DNA of 5,937 nucleotides, taken from NCBI GenBank assembly GCA_017405545.1, contig JAFRAF010000221.1:1-5937 (forward strand). The letters are read 5' to 3'. Numbering within the stretch: position 1 is the first letter of the stretch; each line of letters begins with the position of its first letter. Shown in pieces: positions 1 through 5,937 of this stretch. The notes below the pieces were generated by a model. The model had not been told where the DNA came from and made no database searches. It saw only the letters and a list, made by a program, of their open reading frames with translations. The stretch comes from Oscillospiraceae bacterium (GTDB taxonomy: Bacteria > Bacillota > Clostridia > Oscillospirales > Oscillospiraceae). The position numbers were made by a program, and so were the translations under genes.

Positions 1-1
1 C

Positions 2-916
2 GCTGTAGGACAGAAGGATACCACCGTTGCCGGAGTGGTGAACACTCTCAAGCGGCACACCGCCATGGACTACAGTCTCATCGTCTGCGCGGACGCCTTC
101 TATCCGGCACCCATGCAGTATGTGGCCCCTTACGCCGGCGCGGCAATGGCCGAGTACTTTATGCACAGGGGAAAGGACGTGCTCATCGTCTACGATGACC
201 TGTCCAAGCACGCGGTAGCGTACCGTGAGCTCTCCCTGCTGCTGCACCGTCCCTCCGGACGTGAGGCTTACCCCGGCGATGTTTTCTATCTGCACTCCAG
301 ACTCCTCGAGCGCAGCGCGCGCCTTTCCGAGGAGGCGGGCGGCGGTTCCATTACGGCCCTGCCTATAATTGAGACCCAGGCGGGCGATATATCCGCCTAC
401 ATACCCACGAACGTCATATCCATCACCGACGGACAGATATTCCTGGATACTGACCTCTTCCACCAGGGCCAGCGCCCCGCCGTAAACGTGGGCCTGTCTG
501 TGTCACGAGTGGGCGGCTCAGCCCAGATAGCGTCCATGAAGCAGGTGGCCGGAAGACTGAGGATGGATCTGGCCCAGTACAGAGAGCTGGCCTCCTTCTC
601 CCAGTTCGGCTCCGATATAGACAAGGCCACAAGGGCCACCCTCGACAGAGGCGACAGGATGTCCGCCATACTCCGCCAGCCCCAGTACCAGCCCATACCC
701 ATAGAAAAGCAGGTGCTTATAATCTATGCCGTGTCTGAGGGCTTTACCGACGATATCGACCCGGCCGAGATGGAAAAGTTCAGGCTCGCGCTGTTTGATT
801 ATTTCGATTTAAACTGCAATGATCTGCTCTCCGAGATCGCGTCGGGCAAGAAGATGTCGCCGGAGCTCATGGAGAAGCTTCGCGACAATATCAGGCGCTT
901 CAAGGAGGCCCAGTAA
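2..916 (+). CDS. atpA: F1 ATP synthase subunit alpha, 5'-truncated by the window edge
   Basis: Non-catalytic nucleotide-binding subunit of the F1 head (alpha3beta3), a peripheral complex on the cytoplasmic face of the membrane. The reading frame is open from base 2, so 304 C-terminal residues are visible. By comparison with the roughly 500-residue family, about 200 residues, including the beta-barrel domain and the Walker A loop, lie upstream. Numbering from the first visible codon: AVGQK at 1-5, a Walker B strand VLIVYDD at 60-66, the [17 protein letters not shown] stretch at 113-129, and the alpha/beta family signature [10 protein letters not shown] at 159-168. The arginine finger follows as R169 (SRVGG). 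The C-terminal helical domain runs to KEAQ and stop TAA. The short linker before GGGS resembles the clostridial and mitochondrial type rather than the longer E. coli loop. atpG follows after 13 bases, consistent with one operon. The first in-frame GTG/ATG codons are internal, not real starts. Confidence 0.97.
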   Translation, partial: AVGQKDTTVAGVVNTLKRHTAMDYSLIVCADAFYPAPMQYVAPYAGAAMAEYFMHRGKDVLIVYDDLSKHAVAYRELSLLLHRPSGREAYPGDVFYLHSRLLERSARLSEEAGGGSITALPIIETQAGDISAYIPTNVISITDGQIFLDTDLFHQGQRPAVNVGLSVSRVGGSAQIASMKQVAGRLRMDLAQYRELASFSQFGSDIDKATRATLDRGDRMSAILRQPQYQPIPIEKQVLIIYAVSEGFTDDIDPAEMEKFRLALFDYFDLNCNDLLSEIASGKKMSPELMEKLRDNIRRFKEAQ

Positions 917-929
917 CGAGGTACGATAA

Positions 930-1802
930 ATGTCAGGTATCCGTGAACTAAAACGTCGAATAAAAAGCATAAGCAGCACAGAGCAGATGACCAAGGCCAT
1001 GAAGATGGTTGCGGTATCAAAGTACAACAAGGCACTGCTTAAGATGCAGGATTTCAAGCCCTACAGCAGGCAGTGCGACCGTCTTCTCAGCCAGTTGTCC
1101 GGCGATATAGAGGGGACTCCCCTCGCGGCGGACAGGGCGGTGAGCAAAATCTGCTACGTGGTCGTGACCGGCAACAGGGGACTGTGCGGTTCATACAACA
1201 TGGACCTGTTCAGAAAGCTGACTGCCATGCTCAAAGAGGAACAGCGGGACTACACCATAGTAATGTGCGGCAAGTGGGGCGTGGGACACTACAAGTCCAG
1301 CAAAATAGAGGGGGTTTCTCAGACCTTCGATGTGGACGACATCCCCACGTATGCCCAGGCTGTAAAGATATCGGAGTATCTCAGAGAGCTGTTTCTGAGC
1401 GGTGAAGTCGACCAGGTCTGCTTCGTATATCAGGCGTTTAAGAATATTTTGACACAGACTCCGGTGACTAAGACCTTCCTCCCGTACAAGCGCGAGGAGC
1501 TGCCGGGGGATGACGGCTCCGCCGGGGATGATACGGAATATCTCTTTATCCCCGACAGGGAGAGCATCCTCGGCGACCTGGTCATCCGTTGCCTTAATAC
1601 CGAGGTGTACCGCATACTGCTCGATATGGCCGTTGGCGCAAACGGCTCCATGATGATGGCTATGCGAAACGCCTCAGAGAATTCAAGCACAATGATCGCT
1701 GATCTTTCGCTCAAACTCAACCGCATGAGACAGAACTCCGTTACTACGGAGGTTCTGGAGATCGCCAGCGGCACTGTGGCGAAAGAGGAAGAGGAGAAAT
1801 AA
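930..1802 (+). CDS. atpG: F1 ATP synthase subunit gamma (central stalk)
   Basis: Rotating shaft of F1, which couples ion-driven rotation of the c-ring to catalysis in alpha3beta3. The protein is 290 residues, a normal family length. The N-terminal coiled-coil helix is typical (SGIRELKRRIKSI, then TKAMKMVAVSKY at 21-32). The Rossmann-like middle domain opens with VVVTGNRGLCGSYN at 77-90, and the C-terminal helix carries MMMAMRNASENSS (241-253) and VTTEVLEIASGTVA (271-284). The last motif matches the gamma signature except that the usual GA is GT (T282), a mild variation. An acidic EEEEK tail ends the protein. Start ATG 930 is chosen because GAGG at 918-921 lies 8 bases upstream and the conserved N-terminus begins there. 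The stop codon (1800-1802) directly abuts the atpD ATG, and the atpD ribosome binding site lies inside the last codons of this gene, suggesting translational coupling. Confidence 0.98.
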   Translation: MSGIRELKRRIKSISSTEQMTKAMKMVAVSKYNKALLKMQDFKPYSRQCDRLLSQLSGDIEGTPLAADRAVSKICYVVVTGNRGLCGSYNMDLFRKLTAMLKEEQRDYTIVMCGKWGVGHYKSSKIEGVSQTFDVDDIPTYAQAVKISEYLRELFLSGEVDQVCFVYQAFKNILTQTPVTKTFLPYKREELPGDDGSAGDDTEYLFIPDRESILGDLVIRCLNTEVYRILLDMAVGANGSMMMAMRNASENSSTMIADLSLKLNRMRQNSVTTEVLEIASGTVAKEEEEK

Positions 1803-3188
<1,386 letters not shown>

Positions 3189-3195
3189 CGATTAA

Positions 3196-3233
3196 GCCGC
3201 GCGATCCGGCATGATTCCGGACACCGAAGCGGC
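3196..3233 (+). other. Intercistronic stem-loop between atpD and atpC
   Basis: The 60-base gap between atpD and atpC can fold into a two-tier hairpin. The outer arms are GCCGC (3196-3200) and GCGGC (3229-3233). The inner arms are TCCGG (3205-3209) and CCGGA (3217-3221) around a 7-base loop. No T-run follows, so it is not an intrinsic terminator. It lies just upstream of the atpC ribosome binding site without covering it. It could tune atpC translation or mRNA decay; the pairing is visible, the function is inferred. Confidence 0.45.
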
Positions 3234-3238
3234 AGAAT

Positions 3239-3242
3239 GGAG
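3239..3242 (+). promoter_or_regulatory. Ribosome binding site fixing the atpC start
   Basis: GGAG lies 6 bases upstream of ATG 3249. The in-frame ATG at 3237 overlaps this site and has no good Shine-Dalgarno of its own, so the downstream ATG is preferred. Confidence 0.7.
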
Positions 3243-3248
3243 ATCACT

Positions 3249-3506
3249 ATGAGTGCACCGCTGCATTTGAAAATACTGTCATCCACCGGCAGGCTCCTCG
3301 ACGAGCGGGCCGACTATGTGGGACTCAGGGCCAGGGACGGCAGCCTGGGCATACTCAAGGGCCATGCCCCCGCCATCGTCTCCCTTGTTAAGGGCGAGGT
3401 GGAGTACAAGCGGGGCGAGGAGAGCTTCAGCCTTGAGATATCCGGCGGCATAGCCGAGGTCATGGACGACAATGTCATAATTATCGTCGACGACGAGCCC
3501 AAATAG
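3249..3506 (+). CDS. atpC: F1 ATP synthase subunit epsilon, short form lacking the C-terminal helical domain
   Basis: Epsilon sits at the base of the gamma shaft and joins it to the c-ring. The 85 residues cover only the N-terminal beta-sandwich: LHLKILSSTGRLL at the start, the characteristic DGSLGILKGHAPAIVSLVKGEV block (about 30-51), then the FSLEISGGIAEVMDDNVIIIVDD strand block. Typical bacterial epsilon is about 130-140 residues, with a C-terminal two-helix hairpin that inhibits ATP hydrolysis and, in some bacilli, binds ATP. That domain is absent. The stop TAG is followed after 44 bases by the operon terminator, so no displaced C-terminal segment fits in any frame, which argues against a frameshift. 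Short epsilon subunits are known in other lineages such as green sulfur bacteria. ATG 3249 is chosen over ATG 3237 (89 residues) because of the ribosome binding site at 3239-3242. Five of eight Ile codons are AUA. Confidence 0.93.
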   Translation: MSAPLHLKILSSTGRLLDERADYVGLRARDGSLGILKGHAPAIVSLVKGEVEYKRGEESFSLEISGGIAEVMDDNVIIIVDDEPK

Positions 3507-3550
3507 AGCCGCAGGCGAGAGACAGAAAAATGTTACAAACAGCGTCGAGA

Positions 3551-3588
3551 CGGCGGGACAATGCTCCCGCTGTCCCGGCGTGCTTTTT
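3551..3588 (+). terminator. Intrinsic terminator of the atp operon
   Basis: Ten-base arms at 3551-3560 and 3571-3580 pair with a single G.G mismatch around a 10-base loop, followed by a T-run (CTTTTTC, 3583-3588). It stands 44 bases after the atpC stop and before the rpsB promoter, so it separates the two transcription units. Confidence 0.85.
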
Positions 3589-3622
3589 CATTGAAAAATA
3601 TTCATTTTCCGGCAAAAAACAC

Positions 3623-3651
3623 TTGTAAAATGGAGAGATATTTGCTATAAT
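3623..3651 (+). promoter_or_regulatory. Sigma-70/sigma-A type promoter for rpsB-tsf
   Basis: A perfect -10 box TATAAT (3646-3651) is preceded by an extended -10 TG (3643-3644). A -35 box TTGTAA (3623-3628) lies at the ideal 17-base spacing. The region just upstream (about 3584-3620) is rich in A and T runs, resembling an UP element of strong ribosomal promoters. Transcription would start near 3657-3660, giving a leader of about 110 nt before rpsB. Confidence 0.85.
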
Positions 3652-3667
3652 ACCAAGGCATTACACA

Positions 3668-3739
3668 TACGGGATGACAATTCGCCCGGTGTTCGCCCCG
3701 ATTTCGGAGGGCGGATGGGCGGGGAGGAGGATTCCCGTA
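3668..3739 (+). promoter_or_regulatory. Structured 5' leader of rpsB, candidate S2 autoregulatory element
   Basis: The untranslated leader can fold into one long nested structure. The closing stem is TACGGGA (3668-3674) with TCCCGTA (3733-3739). The middle stem is 3681-3687 with 3717-3723, with two G.U pairs at its base. The apical hairpin is built from 3694-3700 with 3705-3713 (a two-base bulge at 3708-3709) closing an ATTT loop. The 3' side of the lower internal loop contains GAGGAGG (3724-3730), a Shine-Dalgarno-like run with no start codon after it. The true rpsB site (AAGGAG, 3759-3764) lies outside the structure. In E. coli, S2 represses rpsB-tsf translation through the rpsB leader, so the same role is plausible here. 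I cannot assign it to a named RNA family. Confidence 0.6.
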
Positions 3740-3771
3740 GAGGTAAAAACTAAATTTTAAGGAGATAGAAA

Positions 3772-4551
3772 ATGTCAGTAGTATCAATGAAGCAGCTTCT
3801 CGAAGCCGGCGTACACTTCGGTCATCAGACCCGCCGCTGGAACCCCAAGATGGCTCCCTATATCTATATGGAGCGCAACGGTATTTACATCATCGACCTG
3901 CAGAAGACTGTTAAAAAGCTGGAGGAGGCTTACAGCTTCGTGCGCGAGACCGTTGAAAACGGCGGTTCCATTCTGTTTGTCGGCACCAAGAAGCAGGCTC
4001 AGGAAGCTATCCGCGAGGAGGCCAGCCGCGTTGGCATGTACTATGTGAACGCCCGTTGGCTGGGCGGCATGCTCACCAACTTCAAGACCATGCGTACCCG
4101 TATCGACAGACTTGCCCAGCTCCGCAAGATGCAGGAGGACGGCACTTTTGATATGCTCCCCAAGAAGGAGGTTATCAAGCTCACCAACGAAATCGGCAAG
4201 CTGGAGAAGTACCTGGGCGGCGTTAAGGAGATGAAGAAGCTCCCCTCCGCTCTGTTCATCATCGACCCCCGCAAGGAGCGCAATGCCATCGCTGAGGCCC
4301 GCAAGCTCCACATCCCCATCGTGGCCATCGTGGACACCAACTGCGATCCCGACGAGATCGACTATGTCATCCCCGGCAATGACGACGCCATCCGCGCCAT
4401 CAAGCTCATCTCCGCCACTATGGCCAACGCTGTTGTCGAAGGCCGTCAGGGCGTAGACGCCGAGGCTGAGGCCGCCGCAGAGGGCGCTGATGCTCCCGTC
4501 GAAGAGGCTGCCGCAGAGGCCGGAAGCGAAGAGGACAAGGCCGCTGAGTAA
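3772..4551 (+). CDS. rpsB: 30S ribosomal protein S2
   Basis: Small-subunit ribosomal protein that binds 16S rRNA late in assembly, at the junction of the head and body, and is needed for S1 docking in bacteria that have S1. The protein is 259 residues. Family motifs are [17 protein letters not shown] (15-31), [10 protein letters not shown] (71-80), [12 protein letters not shown] (95-106), the inserted coiled-coil region (about 107-155), LFIIDPRKE (161-169) and the C-terminal [20 protein letters not shown] (188-207). From about residue 224 it carries an Ala/Glu/Asp-rich, probably disordered tail, common but variable in the family. Start ATG 3772 has AAGGAG (3759-3764) 7 bases upstream. The in-frame ATG at 3787 has no such site. 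Codon use is highly biased: 18 ATC, 2 ATT and no ATA among 20 Ile codons. tsf follows after a 73-base spacer in the conserved rpsB-tsf order. Confidence 0.99.
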   Translation: MSVVSMKQLLEAGVHFGHQTRRWNPKMAPYIYMERNGIYIIDLQKTVKKLEEAYSFVRETVENGGSILFVGTKKQAQEAIREEASRVGMYYVNARWLGGMLTNFKTMRTRIDRLAQLRKMQEDGTFDMLPKKEVIKLTNEIGKLEKYLGGVKEMKKLPSALFIIDPRKERNAIAEARKLHIPIVAIVDTNCDPDEIDYVIPGNDDAIRAIKLISATMANAVVEGRQGVDAEAEAAAEGADAPVEEAAAEAGSEEDKAAE

Positions 4552-4611
4552 TCCGGCGGGTCCGTACGTATCAGAGTGACAATATAAATACAGAAACCAA
4601 CCGACTGATTT

Positions 4612-4616
4612 GGAGG
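4612..4616 (+). promoter_or_regulatory. Ribosome binding site fixing the tsf start
   Basis: GGAGG lies 8 bases before ATG 4625. An in-frame TTG at 4610 overlaps this site and would add MEENI in front of the conserved MAFTAKDVK start, so it is rejected as the start. Confidence 0.9.
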
Positions 4617-4624
4617 AAAATATA

Positions 4625-5545
4625 ATGGCATTTACTGCAAAAGATGTTAAAGAGCTCCGCGAGATGACCGGAGTCGGCATGATGGACTGCAAGAAAGCTC
4701 TCGTTGCTACCGACGGCGACATGGAAAAGGCTGTTGAGTGGCTCCGTAAGAAGGGCCTCGCCGCCGCTCAGAAGAAGGCCGGCCGCATCGCTGCCGAGGG
4801 TATGGCCTATGCCGCAATCATCGACAATATCGGTGTTGTTGTTGAGGTCAACGCCGAGTCCGACTTCGTCGCCAAGAACGAGAAGTTCATCGACTACGTC
4901 AAGGGCGTAGCCGAAGTAGTCGCAAAAGAGAATCCCGCTGACCTGGACGCCCTCTTCGCCTGCAAGTATCCCGGCTCCGACATGACCGTTCAGGAGATGC
5001 AGAACGACCGCGTTCTGGTAATCGGCGAAAACATAAAGGTACGCCGCTTCGCCCGCTATGCAGAGGGCTTCAATGTTCCCTACATCCATGCCGGCGGCAA
5101 GATCGGCGTCATGGTCAACATGGACGTCGAGGGTATCAGCGACATGGCCGCTGTTGAGGAGCTGGGCAAGGATGTAGCGATGCAGATCGCCGCAATGCGT
5201 CCCCTCTTCCTGGACAAGAGCAATGTTGACGATGAATTCATCAACAAGGAGAAGGAGATCCGTCTCGCTCAGGCCAAGCAGGATCCAAAGAACGAGAAGA
5301 AGCCCGACGCCATCATCGAAAAGATCGTCATGGGCGGCATCTCCAAGTACTTCAAGGAGATCTGCCTGCTCCAGCAGGATTTCGTAAAGGAGAACAAGGT
5401 CTCCGTAGAGAAGCACATCGAGGCCGTGGCCAAGGAGCTGGGCGGCAAGATCACCGTCAAGTCCTACACCCGCTTTGAGAAGGTCGAGGGCATCGAGAAG
5501 AGACAGGACGACCTGGCTGAGGAAGTCGCCAAGATGATAAAGTAA
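4625..5545 (+). CDS. tsf: Translation elongation factor Ts
   Basis: Cytoplasmic guanine nucleotide exchange factor that releases GDP from EF-Tu so it can reload GTP and aminoacyl-tRNA. It has 306 residues, within the family range. The N-terminal UBA-like domain is at about 1-55, with the EF-Ts signature LREMTGVGMMDCKKAL (11-26). The core then opens with the EF-Tu contact motif ESDFVAKNEKF (78-88), where D80 and F81 match the residues that disrupt the EF-Tu magnesium site in E. coli; the more usual TDFVA is SDFVA here. The two core subdomains continue through VPYIHAGGKIGVMV, and a coiled-coil and C-terminal segment follow. ATG 4625 is chosen on the ribosome binding site and the conserved N-terminus. 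No convincing promoter lies in the 73-base spacer after rpsB, so cotranscription is likely. Only 2 of 22 Ile codons are ATA. Confidence 0.99.
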   Translation: MAFTAKDVKELREMTGVGMMDCKKALVATDGDMEKAVEWLRKKGLAAAQKKAGRIAAEGMAYAAIIDNIGVVVEVNAESDFVAKNEKFIDYVKGVAEVVAKENPADLDALFACKYPGSDMTVQEMQNDRVLVIGENIKVRRFARYAEGFNVPYIHAGGKIGVMVNMDVEGISDMAAVEELGKDVAMQIAAMRPLFLDKSNVDDEFINKEKEIRLAQAKQDPKNEKKPDAIIEKIVMGGISKYFKEICLLQQDFVKENKVSVEKHIEAVAKELGGKITVKSYTRFEKVEGIEKRQDDLAEEVAKMIK

Positions 5546-5598
5546 GCTGAGGCTTGCTTATATCAGCCCCACGGCAAATAACTGAACTTAAAAATGAG

Positions 5599-5635
5599 AA
5601 AGCCCGTGTCCGGAAAACCGGATGCGGGCTTTTTT
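5599..5635 (+). terminator. Strong intrinsic terminator after tsf
   Basis: AAAGCCCG (5599-5606) pairs with CGGGCTTT (5625-5632) and TCCGG (5609-5613) pairs with CCGGA (5618-5622). Two G.U pairs join the two stems, an AAAA tetraloop caps them, and a run of six T (5630-5635) overlaps the 3' foot. It lies 53 bases past the tsf stop and closes the rpsB-tsf unit. A weaker GCTGA/TCAGC hairpin (5546-5550 with 5563-5567) directly follows the tsf stop. Confidence 0.95.
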
Positions 5636-5690
5636 GCGTGCGGCAGGGACTATATTATCGAAAGCAGATATTGTCAGGGCTTGTTAAAGA

Positions 5691-5719
5691 TTGAAAAAAA
5701 ACGACAAGCATGGTAGTAT
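5691..5719 (+). promoter_or_regulatory. Candidate promoter for the Mrr-type gene
   Basis: TTGAAA (5691-5696; five of six matches to TTGACA) is followed after 17 bases by TAGTAT (5714-5719; four of six to TATAAT), with an extended -10 TG at 5711-5712. A second possible -10, TATAAA (5725-5730), also has a TG but a poor -35. An inverted repeat GCTTGT (5679-5684) / ACAAGC (5704-5709) brackets the -35 box. Placement right after a strong terminator supports a separate transcription start. Confidence 0.5.
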
Positions 5720-5752
5720 ATTGATATAAAGAAAACTTGGGAGGATCATAAA

Positions 5753-5937
5753 ATGGCGGTTCCAAAATTTTATGAGTTTTTTGGCTCTTTCCTGCGTTGC
5801 TTAAGTGATAGTAAAACTCATAGTGCCAAGGAAGTCAGAAAGTTCATCGCTGATGACATGAATCTTACCGATGAGGACAAGGCAGAGATGCTACCCAGCG
5901 GAAAACAAACGTCTTTTTCAAATAGAGTGAATTGGGC
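5753..5937 (+). CDS. mrr: Mrr-type restriction protein, N-terminal part, 3'-truncated by the window edge
   Basis: Sixty-one codons are visible, plus two bases of the next, with no stop before the right edge. The protein begins MAVPKFYEFFGSFLRCLSDS and continues through KEVRKFIADDMNLTDEDKAEMLPSG to FSNRVNW. This matches the Mrr N-terminal winged-helix domain, whose family pattern runs LSDGKxHS, then LTxEExxELLPSG, then FxNRVGWA. In Mrr proteins this domain recognises DNA and precedes a C-terminal PD-(D/E)XK-like nuclease; the family includes type IV enzymes that cut methylated foreign DNA in the cytoplasm. The nuclease part lies outside the window, so catalytic integrity cannot be judged. GGGAGG (5739-5744) sits 8 bases before ATG 5753. 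GC is 77 of 185 bases (about 42%) by hand count, clearly lower than in the upstream genes, suggesting horizontal acquisition. Whether it is a lone type IV enzyme or part of a larger restriction locus is unknown. Confidence 0.85.
   Translation, partial: MAVPKFYEFFGSFLRCLSDSKTHSAKEVRKFIADDMNLTDEDKAEMLPSGKQTSFSNRVNW

Noticed and set aside
3237..3248. Upstream ATG as the atpC start
   Set aside because: It overlaps the ribosome binding site of ATG 3249, lacks its own site, and adds residues not typical of the family.
3507..3771. Possible small gene between atpC and rpsB
   Set aside because: The stretch is explained by a terminator, a promoter and a folded leader. Short open frames there, including 3602-3787 on the minus strand, have no ribosome binding site or recognisable product.
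4436..4551. Repetitive GCC/GAG-rich end of rpsB as a possible repeat element
   Set aside because: It encodes the Ala/Glu/Asp-rich tail common in S2 proteins and shows no regular repeat unit at DNA level.
4552..4624. Possible internal promoter or hairpin in the rpsB-tsf spacer
   Set aside because: TATAAA at 4583-4588 has no acceptable -35 at normal spacing, and the only stem found (ATCAG 4570-4574 with CTGAT 4605-4609) has five pairs and a 30-base loop.
3784..5416. Long minus-strand open frames opposite rpsB and tsf (3784-4722 and 4571-5416)
   Set aside because: They are mirror images of rpsB and tsf with unnatural Leu/Val/Asp-rich composition and no supporting gene context.

Overview
The window carries bacterial housekeeping genes of a moderately GC-rich, AUA-using Gram-positive anaerobe. 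I infer gut-type Clostridia (Oscillospiraceae-like) from the look of the proteins, the strong AGGAGG-type ribosome binding sites and the TTGACA/TATAAT-type promoters. That placement is inference only; no rRNA gene is present.

Layout, all on the + strand. Positions 2-3506 hold the distal part of an F1F0 ATP synthase operon in the usual order: atpA (alpha, 5' part cut off by the window edge), atpG (gamma), atpD (beta) and atpC (epsilon). An intrinsic terminator follows at 3551-3588. A good promoter (3623-3651) and a folded leader of about 110 nt then precede rpsB (ribosomal protein S2) and tsf (elongation factor Ts), which end at a very strong terminator (5599-5635). After that, base composition drops and the first 61 codons of an Mrr-type restriction protein begin under their own promoter and run off the right edge.

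How the genes fit together. AtpA, AtpD, AtpG and AtpC form the soluble catalytic F1 head and central stalk that exchange ATP synthesis or hydrolysis for ion flow through the membrane part, encoded upstream of the window. RpsB and EF-Ts are a conserved translation pair, probably controlled together by the leader RNA. The Mrr gene is an unrelated defence gene that looks like an accessory insertion at the end of the rpsB-tsf unit.

The points most worth a second look are: an epsilon subunit that ends at its N-terminal domain and so lacks the inhibitory C-terminal hairpin; a changed DELSEED motif in beta; a sharp codon-usage switch (Ile AUA dominant in atpD/atpC, absent or rare in rpsB/tsf); a structured rpsB leader with an unpaired Shine-Dalgarno-like loop; and the AT-rich Mrr gene where pyrH often follows tsf. 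I found no CRISPR array, tRNA, rRNA, insertion sequence or clearly novel multi-gene system here.
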